Program-made: the position numbers and the translations under genes
Shown here: positions 24,926 to 36,873 of the stretch, one piece after another
How positions within the stretch are numbered: position 1 is the stretch's first letter
Layout of the letters: each line of letters starts with the position of its first letter
Source of the DNA: Crocodylus rhombifer
Lineage: Eukaryota > Chordata > Crocodylia > Crocodylidae
Direction: 5' to 3'
Assembly (NCBI GenBank): GCA_038503035.1
Contig: JAVSML010025176.1
Coordinates: forward strand, 395,001 to 459,000
DNA length: 64,000 nucleotides
Notes under the pieces: model-generated
Databases searched by the model: none
Told to the model about the DNA's origin: nothing
The model's input: the letters and a program-made list of their open reading frames with translations, nothing else

Positions 24926-25956
24926 AATGCCACATCCATCTTTCTTTCTCTCTCAGCATCTTTCTTCTCTTCTTTGTCTCTCTCTCCTGCTCCCTCTCCA
25001 TGTTTCCCCTCCATCTCCACCTTTCCCTTCCCCTCCCTCCCTCCAGAACCTGGCCAGAGCTATAGTGATCCAGAAGCTCCAAAGCTCAGTGTGGACCCAG
25101 ACGGGGACTTCTGCTGCAGCAGGCAGGCAACAACATCAGCTATGGACCCAGCCAGCAAGTTCCAGATCCCTATTGCAGAACCTGCCAGCGGTGTCACAGC
25201 TGATGCTGACTCCCGCCCAGCAATTCCTATAGTAAACAGGCAGAAGCAAAATCTTTCAAGTGTATTAGGGCTAATCAAAAAGCAGAGGATTGAAAATAAT
25301 CTTAGGAACTCTGGGGCCATTAGAATACCTGTGTCAAGTGGATGCACGTGCACACGTAGCCAAACAAAAAAAATATTTACTCTTGTTCATTTTAATTGTG
25401 CATATGGGGAGAGACAAAGAAAGAAACATTTTTATGCAAATTATTCATAGACTAAATATAGTGTAAGCCATGATAATCATTACGAGACAGGTCCAGATTT
25501 TAACTCCTGATAGTCACAGCACATGGAAATAAAGGAAATCTGCTAACAGCACATTTTTAGAAACAAATCTCAGCCTCGGAGAACTTCCCATTGCTGAAAT
25601 GTAAGTATTTACCAACCTTCTGAACCAATGCTCTTAAAACTATTTGTGGTATATCTGTACTGATTTTGCCAACAGTCACTATAAATTTAGAATAGCAACT
25701 GTTCAGTCTCAAAATATTATTAGACTGTGGTGGACAAAACATTTGAAAGTAAGAAATCTCCTATTGCTTCAATTTCCTTCAAATACTTAATATTTTCCTT
25801 TGGGGAAGTAACTTATGTTTTATCATAATGATTTCTATTTGCTTCTGCAGCATGAGTCATGCTCTTCAATTACTTTCAGTTGATTGTATAATTATTAATG
25901 TGAAAAGGGTTTGGATAGTCTGTGCTCAGTACAGTTTTATACGAATTTCAGCTTAC

Positions 25957-26232
25957 CTTCAGGTGAAGAACCTGGTTTCTGAGAATATGCAGAGCTTATT
26001 TTACTCTTCTTGCTGCTGTCACTGTTGACAGACAAGCTGGACTGAATTTTTCTGTGCATTTTTTGTGAAACAGGTGCTGAAAGTTTTCTATTATCTGTAG
26101 ATGCATGCTTCACCCCATTGTGAATTCCATTTCCATTACTCAGACCTGCATGGCCATTTTGTATCTTGCCAGTTTCTTCTTCACTCTTTTCCAGTGATGA
26201 AGTATTTGGCTGAGGCAGGCGTTGAGGCTGTG
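25957..26232 (-). CDS. MDFIC: MDFIC internal exon (central low-complexity region)
   Basis: The minus strand is open across 276 bp and encodes 91 residues rich in Ser, Asn and Lys. Stretches such as KIQNGHAGLSNGNGIHNG and KLSAPVSQKMHRKIQSSLSV are characteristic of MDFIC just upstream of the I-mfa domain. The 3' border is a strong donor (GAAG|GTAAGC, GT at 25956-25955), leaving one base that completes the Asp codon of the terminal exon. The 5' border has a pyrimidine-rich tract ending TTTTAAG directly before CACAG. I place the exon start at 26232, which completes a Thr codon split across the intron and agrees with the Thr-Gln-Pro-Gln-Arg order I recall for the family. A second AG five bases inside, with exon start at 26227, is possible. 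This part is thought to be unstructured. Confidence 0.93.
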
Positions 26233-26430
26233 CTTAAAATAAAAAAGAGAAAGAGTGAATTTAATTGTAAATTGGTATCTGAACAGACTGAGACCTGACT
26301 GAGAAGATAACTTTTCATTGCTTGTATTCAGTGACCGGAGACTTGATGGAAAAAGAGAAGTTAATGAAAAACATCTCTAGACTAAAAATACTATATCAAA
26401 CATTCATAAAATGTCATTAATGGGAAAGGC

Positions 26431-26520
26431 AAGGATTTCCTAGGGTATGTTTTATTGGACCAACTGTGTAGTTGGGATAGCGTTAGACAGGTTTTTGAAT
26501 GCAAGACATGCTTGTGGCAT
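26431..26520 (+). mobile_element. MITE fragment, TTTTATTGGACCAACT family
   Basis: AAGGATTTCCTAGGGTATGT, TTTTATTGGACCAACTGTGT and GTTGGGATAGCGTTAGACAG match, in the same order, the copies at 27949, 44735 and 58632. Only one half of the palindrome is evident here. It lies about 200 bp upstream of the MDFIC exon acceptor. Confidence 0.6.
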
Positions 26521-27948
26521 TTCCAAAGTCATGGAACAAGACATGCTGCCTGCCTTGAACAGCTAAGAATTTACCCTGAGTAAGCAGGAGAAAGCAGGAA
26601 GGAGAACTAAGAAATCAGAGACCACCTCTGGAACTGGAAAAAAGCTAGGAAGGTAGAATACAGCATGTCAGAGCAAAGGAAACAACAAAGAAATGGGAAA
26701 AGAGGAAGTGTTAGAATGAGAGCAACAGTAAAAAGATTAAGAAGAACATGGGGCAAAATGCATATACCAGGAAGGGTAGAAGTGGAGGGTAATGACAAAA
26801 GAGATACAGAAATGAAATGGGAGGGAAGTGGCACAGTTGGCCTGGAAAAAAAATAGTCCAAGTGACAAAGCAAAGGGAGGCCAAAAAGTCAAGACAAACC
26901 AATCAGGCAATGGAGAAGAAGCTAACTGAGCTTACAAGAGTCTTATTTAATATTGAGAGTCATATTTTCTTGGGAAAGATGTGGGATGAAGGCTCCACGG
27001 ACTTGGTTGCAAGCAGCTGGTTCAACTTACAATTGCAACATAATCAAAAGACCATTAACTGATGCACACAGAAAAGTGAAAAACCCATGCAAACTGCAAT
27101 TTCTCAATCCATAGTCACAATTTAAAATCAGTTAAAATAAACAGATCAATAAAGTTCTAATACCTACAAGATAGAATATGGTGCATAAACTGTCCAGAAT
27201 AGTATTTAGATTAAGACTGTATGGTTACTTCTCTTATACATTCCTATTAATAGGAAATCTGTATAACTTAGTATTCTCTTCGAGTATAATATATAAAACA
27301 AACAAGAAAGGATTTTTTTTTTTAAATTCAAAAATGTGTTTTTCAAGGATTTTTAAATGTGTATTTCAGGAAAAGTTGTTATGCTTCATATGCTCTTAAT
27401 TTATAAATTGTTTTGAAACAAAAGTATTGGCTTCCAATTTAGGCAACTTGCTTTACCTTGGGAAAAAAGGATCTATAAGATTTTAAAACAATGTAACCCA
27501 TGTTTACATTTACAATGGATCATATAAAATGCAGTTGCTTAAGCACCTCCACTAATCTGGCATCAGACCTGGGAGTGAGATGATGTTTTGGGTTCTAAAC
27601 CACTCAGAGATTTACAGTATAAAAAAAAAAAATCCTGAACTCCATCCGGTGATGGATCATAGAGCATCTGCAATACACACACACATAAGGTTCAGCTCTA
27701 CTTTATAAACAAACCTTCTCACTTGCTCCAATTCCTAGATAGTCTGCAAGTATAGATCTAAGGTGAAGAATAAGATGTTAACCTCAATACAATAAATGGC
27801 ATTGACACTTAAAGGAACAGCTGCAATTGAAGGAAAGGGCAAACTCTCGTCTCCCCAGGTGTAGAAGATGTGAACATTTGGCCTAATGTTCTGGTCATAT
27901 GGGAACACTACAGCATCCAGCAAAAAACCTACCTTTTAAAGACTGCCT

Positions 27949-28117
27949 AAGGATTTTTTTGAGTGATATCTTTTATTGGACCAGCTACATACTTGGGATA
28001 AAGTTAGGCAAGCTTTCGAATGCAAAGATGAAGAGGGATGTTTTGCATTCAAAAGTTTTTCTAACTTTATCCCAATAAAAAATATCCAATAAAAGATAAT
28101 ACCCCCAAAAATCCTTA
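27949..28117. mobile_element. Complete palindromic MITE, TTTTATTGGACC family
   Basis: The whole 169 bp folds on itself. The left half (AAGGATTTTTTTGAGTGATA, CTTTTATTGGACCAGC, GGGATAAAGTTAGGCAAGC) is mirrored by the right half (TTTCTAACTTTATCCCAATA, TCCAATAAAAGATAATACCC, CCAAAAATCCTTA). It is the best-preserved copy of the four in the window and has no coding capacity. Confidence 0.7.
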
Positions 28118-31100
28118 CCTCTCAGACAATTCCTAGACCATCACAGCTACAATATCCATCTAACACTTCCAAATACTACCTAACAAACAGCTGGCACGTT
28201 TCCTTTTGTCAAGAGCAAGTCTATAGCCTGCCAACTGCTTTCCCTAAAATACAAGAATGATCTAAATCTGGTCCTAAACCCTCATCCCAGTCACAGCTTC
28301 ATTCTAGCATTAAGTCACTACTTTCACATATCAAAGCTAACTAAAAAGAAGTGTGCGTATATATGCGGGAGTAGGGGGAGGGGGTAATTACAGATATATG
28401 TGCATGCACACAAGCACACAAAAAGCAGTTCAATTGAGTCCATTTTAAAACATTTGTTCTACCTGAGCTTTGACAAAACATACAAATTAAAATTTGGGAA
28501 TAGTGTAATGTGTACTTGAACCAGAGCCATCCTAACTGAACTGACAATGGGCAAATAAACACTTTGCAGGGATACAGAATACACATCATTTATAGCCATT
28601 TTTCAGAATGCTTCTACTTATCCTGGACTTGCATGCCTCTCAATCTTTCAACGATATGAAATGTTTTCTATTATTTAATTCTCTCCCTCTTTGTTTCTTT
28701 AAAATTACCACACACTAAGAAGTGCAAGCTGGAGGACTAGCCTCATTAATACAAAGCAGACAAAAATGCACAGGATGAAAGACACACAAGTGCATGGTCT
28801 GGGGGGGCACTAGCCTGGTGAAAAACCTAACCTCCTGTAATCCTTGGCTCCAAGGTAACGTTACAGTACTTTGTCTTTTTTTAAATCTTTTCTAGTGCCC
28901 TTCCAAACCTAGTAATGGGCAGCCTGTATCAGACAGTGATTATGCCAGGCTCCTGGTCTGATGCAAAGGAGGGAAAGCGTAGGTTGAAGAAATGACTCCA
29001 TTACACTATCAGTGGTCACCCTGCCTTTATTCTTGGGCTCTTCTTCCCCTGAGGACTTAGAGCATCTGTTTCTACAGTTGACACTCGTGGTTTTGCCAAG
29101 CAATAGAAACACCATGAAACTGACATGATTCCTGATCATTTCACAGTTGCCTGCAGTCTTGAAATTAACCAGTCCTTCTAATTTTTGCTCTTCTGCTTGG
29201 CAAATGTATGAACAACAGCATAGGTACAAGAGGCTGTTCACAGATTCTGGAATTTATTTGTGTTGTTATACATTCTGCTGACATTTGTAAACAACTGTAA
29301 AGGGTCTATGCAATAATTTGCATATGTTTCACTGACAACAGAAATTCATTGCACATTTAAAGAACATTGATTCAGGGTTCTCAAAGCATTTTCCAAAGGT
29401 GACCTTTCCACTTTACAGATGGACAGAGGGCAAGTTGACCACAGTCATGCAAGAATCAGTAGCAGATTCTGGAAAAGAATTTGTGTATGTGATGTGTGCG
29501 TGCGTGTCCATGTGTGTATCTGGTGTCTCTCTTCTCCATCTCTAAATAAGATAAATTAAGAAAATATTAGTAATCCGTTCCACATTTCAAAAGGTAACTT
29601 AAACATGCTTCACCCACTTATATTTCCAATAGATATGTATTTTTCCTAGGAGGCAAAACTACCAAATAATATAGCAGCATCAATTATCCAAACTTGCTTG
29701 GGAGGGGTTAATCTTCCACAATAAATAAAAGCAATAGAATATAGTAAGAATTCTCTGCGTCTAGGCACAAACTTGCTAAAATTGACAGTTATGACCTTTT
29801 CCAAGCCAGCTAAATTGGTGGTCATGGCTTGCAATTGTTTGTGTATGTTTGGAGCTTCATTACAATACAATAACTTGACAAATTATCCAATCTTCAGTCT
29901 TCAAAATTAGGTCTGTTTCTGTCAATTTGAAGGTGATCAGCAAGTCTTGGGAAAACTAAGCAATACTCTGTTATTTGTTTTAGCTTTCTTTTATTATTAT
30001 TTTTACTACGGATTTTTTTATAATAATTCTGTTCCCAAAGTACTCTTACTTCATCCTTTTAGTATTAACATACAACTTTTTAGCTGACTGGCTTTGCAGT
30101 ATTCACATATGATATGTAGGTCAAATCAAAACTGAATAAAACCCCCAAATGGATTAGTTATCTCAATTTAAATTTATTTTAACTTTATTGATAATTTTTC
30201 ACCAGGGAGACTTGAATCTTATGGTTAAAATACACTTGAAACCAATTAGGAACCATATGACTGCATTCTAGCATAAAGAACAAAAGCACTTGACAGTTCT
30301 AAGATTAAGCTGCAACCATGTGGTTTAAAACAGAAATATTTTTACCTTATTTTTTAAAGGTTGTGTATATCTTAAAAAAAAGTATAATATGGGAAACGAC
30401 ACAATGCTTCTTAAAACACAGTGATACCCAGGGACTCTCACTCTCCCTTTAATGATCCACTGCTCTCATTCAGCTGTCTTTCTTTTTTCAAATCTTTACA
30501 TATGTGACAGCTCTCAAAAGTAGACCATAGACCATCTGGCATTTTCAGAGGTGTAACTTGTGCAAATTCAGCTCTACTGGGAACACAATGCTATCTTCTG
30601 CCTGCGTTATAAAAGATACAATAGAATGTAGAACTTATGAGTTGTTTTGAATTATTCATTTTTGCCTGTATATTCAAGAAATTTTACAAACTCTGCATTT
30701 TGTACTACATAATCACATGCGTTAAAGGTACAAAGAAACTTTTTGACACCTCTTTTCTACAGAAAGATGGCATTTTGTTTGATATGTGAACATTCAGCGT
30801 CTGTTATATCATTCTAAACAGGCCATGTGCTGCTACAAAAGACCCCATTTTACACTCTATGTATGAGCAAAAATTTTATTCTTGATATTCAGTAACTAAT
30901 GCAATACACATCAAAATTTCAAATACCAGTTGTATGAACATTCAGCATCTTCAGACTTACGATGGCGTTGGTCACCTGCTCTATGTTAAAGATATTTTTT
31001 CTGAAATCATTTCTTGCACAACATAGAAATATTGTCATTTTAAACATCCACAATGAATAGTTTCATATGTCCTAAGAAATACAGTGCTTTTTAGGTTAAA

Positions 31101-33860
31101 ATGTTTTCAATATGTAGCAAAACCAGTAGATTTAGGTCAGTATTTTATACAGTGCTAACACTAGTGAGTTTTCAATAAGAATGATAAATATTGGATTAAT
31201 GATTCAATAGAGTGAATCTCTTTTGATAGAAAACTAGCAGATAATGTAGCTAGTAATAACTATACATGAATCTGCTGCCTGTGGAAAAGTAATAAAAAAG
31301 GCAATATATTGCTATAGCATATAATCTATTAGCGTGTTTCACTGCTTCCCTGTCATTGGTCTCTTTACAAAGCGAGCTTTAATACAATAACTTCTGCTAT
31401 TATTTAACCAACTTTACACAGTAATTTAATTGTGAGGTGAATAAGCGATGACAAAATATTCCAGTATTTTAACATTTATCCAAAATGAGCACAATTTTAG
31501 TAAAGTAATTATGAACATCTATATGCAGACTTGAGTACAAGGCAATTGTCAAAATTAGAAAAAAAAGAAGCTAGAATGTCTATGACAAGTCTCCAGCCAT
31601 ACTACTTATATCCATACATTCAGGCGGCATTCATTTCACTGCCTAAAATAAGAATTCTGTTCTAATATGCAAAGTTTTTTATAAAACAGTGAGAATGCAC
31701 ATATATTGTACCTATTAATCATTCCAATCTGTGTATTTAAGGAGAACACATGTCAGCATGGAAAACATCCTTTTTAATGGAAAAGAGTCAGGGTAAAGAC
31801 ATGTCAAACACATTAGCAAATACATATATGGGATATATAAATTTATAAGGGTCAATGTTAAGCCAATAAAAAACAACAAAATAAGCCACTACATGACTGC
31901 CAAAAGGACAAACACTAAGTAGTAGCCTAACCACATTTCACAAACAATTCCAGGTCTGCTTAAACAAATGCCTGTAAAGTTTACCAGGCAGGCCAAGGCC
32001 ACCTCTAGAAAAGTATCTACCTGTTTACTGCCTACGTAGTTTGATTATCCTTCACAGAGATGGAAGAACATAACATGTTATTTAAAAGATTATATCATAA
32101 GCATTCATTAGAGGACCATTTTGGTAGAAAAAAATAAAAATATGAAAATTTAGAAGGATTTGATTTTGTACATTTTATCCAGTATTCTGAAGAACCCTGA
32201 GGAAATATGAGAGACTTGACTTTTAAAAAAAGTTTTGCCATTTCTTTCGTTTGTTTGTTTATTTGTGAGAATCAGCTTTTAGAAAACAATAACTTCTATG
32301 TCCATTCTCTGTTCTACGTTGCTTTTGTACAGTCACTTTGTTAGATTGTTAGCTGCTGTCTCCCACTTTGTGCAGGTTACAAGGAAAAGACTAGATCCAA
32401 GGCAATGAAGTCAGATCCTTAATTTCTGGTCAGCATATTTCTATAATACAAACCCAGATTTGGGGAAACTAAAGAACACTGCAACTAATTGTGCACTGTA
32501 AAACATGGCCTTTTCAAGTTATCTATATCCTGGAGTAAAATTAACATCATAATATATATTACAAAGACATGCTACAGACATAATTCCTAATATATAAGTA
32601 GCAGCATTTCAAAATGACCATAGTAAATAGCTTTTACAAATTTTATGTACTCATATTTCCATTAGCATATAATTTTAGTGAAGCTGGTAGACCTCAAAGA
32701 TCTCAGCTGCTCTTGCCCTGCAAACTTAAAACCCTGACTAGCCTCCACATGAATCTTCAAACTACATCAATACTTACCTCTGCATTGCTATCTAGAATAT
32801 TAACATTCAGATTACAAGATGTACCTCTGAGTCAACCTGTGAAGTGGTTTTTGTCAGCAATTATTTTTGAATATTTTCTAGGGAATAAATAGCATATACT
32901 GCACGTTCTGTATCACAGAAAGCATACATTAACTATATAACAAGGTACAATCTATCTTTTAAAATCAAGCTTTTACACTGAATTTTTTTATACCATGCTG
33001 ACTTTACAAGGAAAACAAAGTACCAACTAACAGCATCAACCATCTTTTTAGCAATGTCCTCATGTTTTACAAGAGCTGTCTTCAAAATGAATACAATATA
33101 TTTTTATGAAACAGGATTTCTTTGTAAAGAAAATAGAGAAATTGCTCATAGAAGTTTTACAGGACCCACACTGAGAATAGTTTGCTAAAACATGTCTCAA
33201 AACACATCCACAGAATGCCAAAGAAATTGCAGGGCTGGGGAGAGGAGTAATTTATTTTATATCACCAGTTCTCAATCCAGAAAGGGAAGACCAACATTGG
33301 CATCTGTAGGTATGTGAGTCGTGAAAGTGTCACAAGTACATAAGGATGTGCCAAGAATACTTTCAGATCTGTGCTAAGAAGCACTGCAGGACCTTGCAAA
33401 TCCCTTGAAGGGCAGTGAGAAGTCATACAAAAGATTCCTGATATGACTAAAAAGAAGCAGTTGTAACAACATGGCATGAAAAAAGACCCACAAATTTATG
33501 TAGTTAATGGGCATTCCCAATGAAATATGAAATTATAACATTTATGAATCCTGTGAAGTTCCAAATGCTGGCAGTCATAATCTAAAATGTCTATTTAATT
33601 TTTCAATAAACACAATAGCATAGTTTCCAGGACATTTTTTTTAATGGCCATATCTTAATAGTGTAACTTAAAAAAAAAGGAAAAAAAGAGGATATCTTCT
33701 GCTCTTTCATTACATTCAGTTGGCCAAGATATTTCTCTGTCCTTCCTTGTCAAGTGCCAAACTTCCCATCATCAAGAACATTATGCAGCAGGGGACATCA
33801 TTATCCAAGCCTTCCAATGCTCATAAGTTATGAATCCCTGGCATGTTGTTGTTTAATCAG

Positions 33861-33882
33861 TCTCTCTCTCTCTCTCTCTCTC
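33861..33882 (+). repeat. (TC)11 microsatellite
   Basis: Eleven perfect TC dinucleotides in unique sequence. Confidence 0.97.
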
Positions 33883-34176
33883 AGTATTTGAAAGTTTCTT
33901 TACTTGGAAATGAGGAAATAACCATAGGGATTTATTCCTAGTCAGTGCTTTTTTTTCCCATAGGAGCCACCTATAATATGACCAGTTATATCTTTTTACA
34001 GACATTTGTACTGCCAAGGGCAAATCTGGGAGTTGAGATGCAGTGGCGCAGTCGTACACCACCCTCCACATTTGGTTCCTGCTCCACCCAAGGTTTAAAA
34101 CCAACTGCCTGGTAGTGACTGCAGAATTTCTATTCAGGCAGTAATAAGGAAGTCAAATGACTCTATGGTTCATTCT

Positions 34177-35875
34177 CAGGGATATGGGTTTCTGTTTCAC
34201 ATGGAAAAATGCAGATTTTCTCCTTTAAAGGGGTAAGTCACAATTTTTTTCTGTTTAAAGGAGAAAAACAGAGGAGCTACTTGGGGTTGGGGGAATGAAG
34301 GATGGCAATTATAAGTAAGGGGTGCTACGTGCATGTACACACATGCACGCACATGGCCAGCATACAGCCAGGCAGGGTGGTGGGAGCAGCCCTGGCAGCT
34401 GGATGCAAGTAAGTCGAGGGGGGAGTGGGCAAGGCTTGGGAACCATCCACGGGAACACAGGGAGGCATGTGTGGCAGGGGTGCGTGTGGAGGGGATGCGT
34501 GCATGAAGAGGGTGCAGAGGGGGGCAGCGTGTGCAGCCGTTGCCTGCTAGCACTGGGAGAAGGTGTCTTGGTACCGGGACTGTGGCAGGGCAGTGTGGGG
34601 TCTGAGGCAGTGCTTGGTGCCACTAGCCAATGAGGCACCTGCCGCTCCAGCAGGAGAAGGGGGTTGGGGGGCCCTTGGTGGTGGCAGCGAGCTGCGTATC
34701 CAAGCTGACAGTTCCTGTGGTCTCAGGGCCAGGGCAATGAGGAAATGCTGCCTGTAGAGGGGGCTGTGGCCAGGCCACCTAACTCAGTGTGAGAGCCCTA
34801 GCTCAGGGTCAGGGGCGCCACAGGCATCCTGTCCTCCTTCCTTGGGCTGACACTGGGGCAGAACTCACTCTGCCGCTGCCTGCACATGGCAGAGCTGCCA
34901 TAGTCATCGTGCTCCAGCCCAGGAGGGACAGAGACCACCTGGAGCCCCTCCCCCTCCTCCAACTGTCCACAACACAGCCTGGGCCAGAGCTACACTCCAC
35001 TTTATGCTGCTGCTGTGAAGTGCAGTGCTGGTCATCCTTACCATGCTGCAGCCCCAGCCCCAGCCAGCAGGTGCAGGGCGGAGTATGGTGTCCCAGCTGT
35101 TGCCTGTGCTTCCACATGAGATGCAGCATGACATGCATGCAGTGGAGGCCATCCTCACCATATCCCCACAGGCCACCATCCTGTGAGTCCATTTAGGGCT
35201 GGGTAGAGCAGGGGACTGCTGCAGGCCCCCTCTGGAAGGGCTGGTAGGGTTAGGGGAGCTGTAGGTTAGGAATGAGGGGTACACCAACAGGGCTAGGAGG
35301 TGTGGGGAGCTGTAGATTGAGAGCAAGAGGTACTGGCAGGGACAAGGAGCTGGGGTTTGGCAGTAAGAGGCACCAGCATGGCCAGCCTAGGCGGGGACTG
35401 TGGGTCAGGAGTAAGAGGCATCAACAAGGCCAGGAGGCTGGAGGTCGGGACAGTGATGGGGACAGGGGACTGTGTGTTGGGAAGGACAACAGCATGGGCA
35501 TGGCACCAGCATTTAAGGGCTGCTGAACATCACAAAGCAGCAGTAGATGGGGGGACAGCCACAGTTGGTTAGTGAAGGGGGCAGGGGGAGCTCTGATTTT
35601 CCATGATAAAAAAACAAAAACAAAACCAAATACCAAAATATATATGTATTTAGAATTTATTTTACTATAATGATTGAGGCACTGGTAGGCTTCCAAACTA
35701 CTTTAACATTGTAAATATATCAATAAAACATCGTGTTCAACTGCTACCATACTATACATATAGTGGTGTTTCATTTTAACTGCTGAAAAATGCTGATTCA
35801 GGGTTCTCAAACCACAGAACCTGGGGATTTTATGAGAGAATTTGGTATTTTTAAACAGAAAAACCAGGATCCCTG
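34177..35875. mobile_element. 1.7-kb hAT-like element, GC-rich interior
   Basis: The left end CAGGGATATGGGTTTCTG and the right end GGATCCCTG (reverse complement CAGGGATCCTGGTTTTTCTG) form a terminal inverted repeat shared with the MITE at 5140-5394. Flanking 8-mers ttcattct (34169-34176) and ctcattat (35876-35883) match at 6 of 8. About 34300-35590 is GC-rich with many short frames of up to 140 codons. None shows a hAT transposase motif, so I regard it as non-autonomous or decayed. The repeated phrase GAGGCATCAACAAGGCCAGG / GAGGCACCAGCATGGCCAGC around 35365-35435 shows a diverged internal repeat. Confidence 0.75.
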
Positions 35876-36576
35876 CTCATTATAATCTACCTGATTCCTT
35901 CTAAACTCTTCTTTCCACAGGTGTTAACATCCCTTTCTCCTTTTTAATTGTCTTGATGTTCCATTAATTAGGCTAGCTTTTCTTTGACAATTCTGCTGTC
36001 TGTTAGCTGCTCCTAGTAATATATCTTTTCTCAGTTCTACAGGATCTTTTTAACTCTATCTAAAAACATTAATTCAGTTGTGGCAACATTAACTCAGGTG
36101 AACATTAACTCAGGTGTGAACATAACATTCAGTGAAATACTGAATGCACTGTCAAGATGCTCAAGAAGGTTAGATTTTGGTTTATGAATCTGAAAGAAAT
36201 GCATACTTAATTCTAATGACTATAGGACTAAATGAAACATCTTTTCATTTTTTTTATTGATTTTTGCCTTTGTGTTTATGTTTGCCTTTGACATTGAGTT
36301 TATTAGACATACTATATGATATAGAAAGTTAATGCACATTCCAATAAAGATATATTTGCTTCCATCTTAAGCCCTAGGCCCCTAGCATATTAGTAAAGTT
36401 TCTAGTTTATTTTGAACTGGAGAAAACTGTGGTGTGTTATATGTGATGATGCACCATACCCAATGCATCCCCTTTTTCAAAATCCTAGATCCATCCATGT
36501 GTAATGCCATATTCATTTATGGTCAGCATTCTAACATTTTGCACATTCATATTTCTAATAGAGATTTTATATATTA

Positions 36577-36873
36577 CAATATAACTTCATAAATCTGGTG
36601 TGCTCAGGACTGACTATATGCCAGAAATTTGAACTTGCCAGATTTTTAAAACCGGTGCTGCAAAGGGGGCAGGTAGCGGCAGCCGGTCCCAGAGCAGTGG
36701 CCGCACATGGAGTGGTGGTGCAGGGTGGTGAACAGCGATGGCAGCCGCAGCATGCAAACTTCCCCCTCCATGTCTGGGAGGGCCGGGGGGGCAAGTGGGG
36801 AAGTGGCGGCCGATCCTGTAGCGGCAGGGGGAAGTGCAGGATTTTTGGTATCTGGATTTATGAGGTTATACTG
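36577..36873. mobile_element. Tigger/pogo-like MITE
   Basis: The termini are CAATATAACTTCATAAATC at the left and, in reverse complement at the right, CAGTATAACCTCATAAATCC. TA dinucleotides on both sides (36575-36576, 36874-36875) fit the Tc1/mariner target rule, and the CAGTATAACCTC terminus is Tigger-like. The 297-bp interior includes GC-rich sequence and no transposase. Confidence 0.75.

Larger units (their letters stand above)
215..25956 (-). other. MDFIC: MDFIC last intron (about 25.7 kb)
   Basis: The intron is bounded by GT at 25956-25955 and AG at 216-215 on the minus strand and is phase 1. It carries most of the DNA transposons listed separately. Stretches where I see no gene or recognisable repeat are about 215-2377, 3210-3840, 4190-5130, 5403-7414, 10050-10730 apart from an AT-rich block starting GGGTGGATAAAAAA at 10047, 13333-16787, 17655-18040, 18291-21250 and 24380-25950 apart from a short hAT end. 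The block 21395-21640 repeats the phrase GGGGCCCTGGGC and looks like an unclassified old repeat split from its other half by the CR1 at 21651-23888. Confidence 0.88.

Noticed and set aside
28909..29241. 110-codon minus-strand frame in the gene's orientation
   Set aside because: Does not resemble the missing MDFIC N-terminal region and lacks a convincing acceptor/donor pair.
34197..35696. Many frames of 60-140 codons
   Set aside because: They lie within the hAT-like element at 34177-35875, are compositionally biased on both strands and have no transposase motif.
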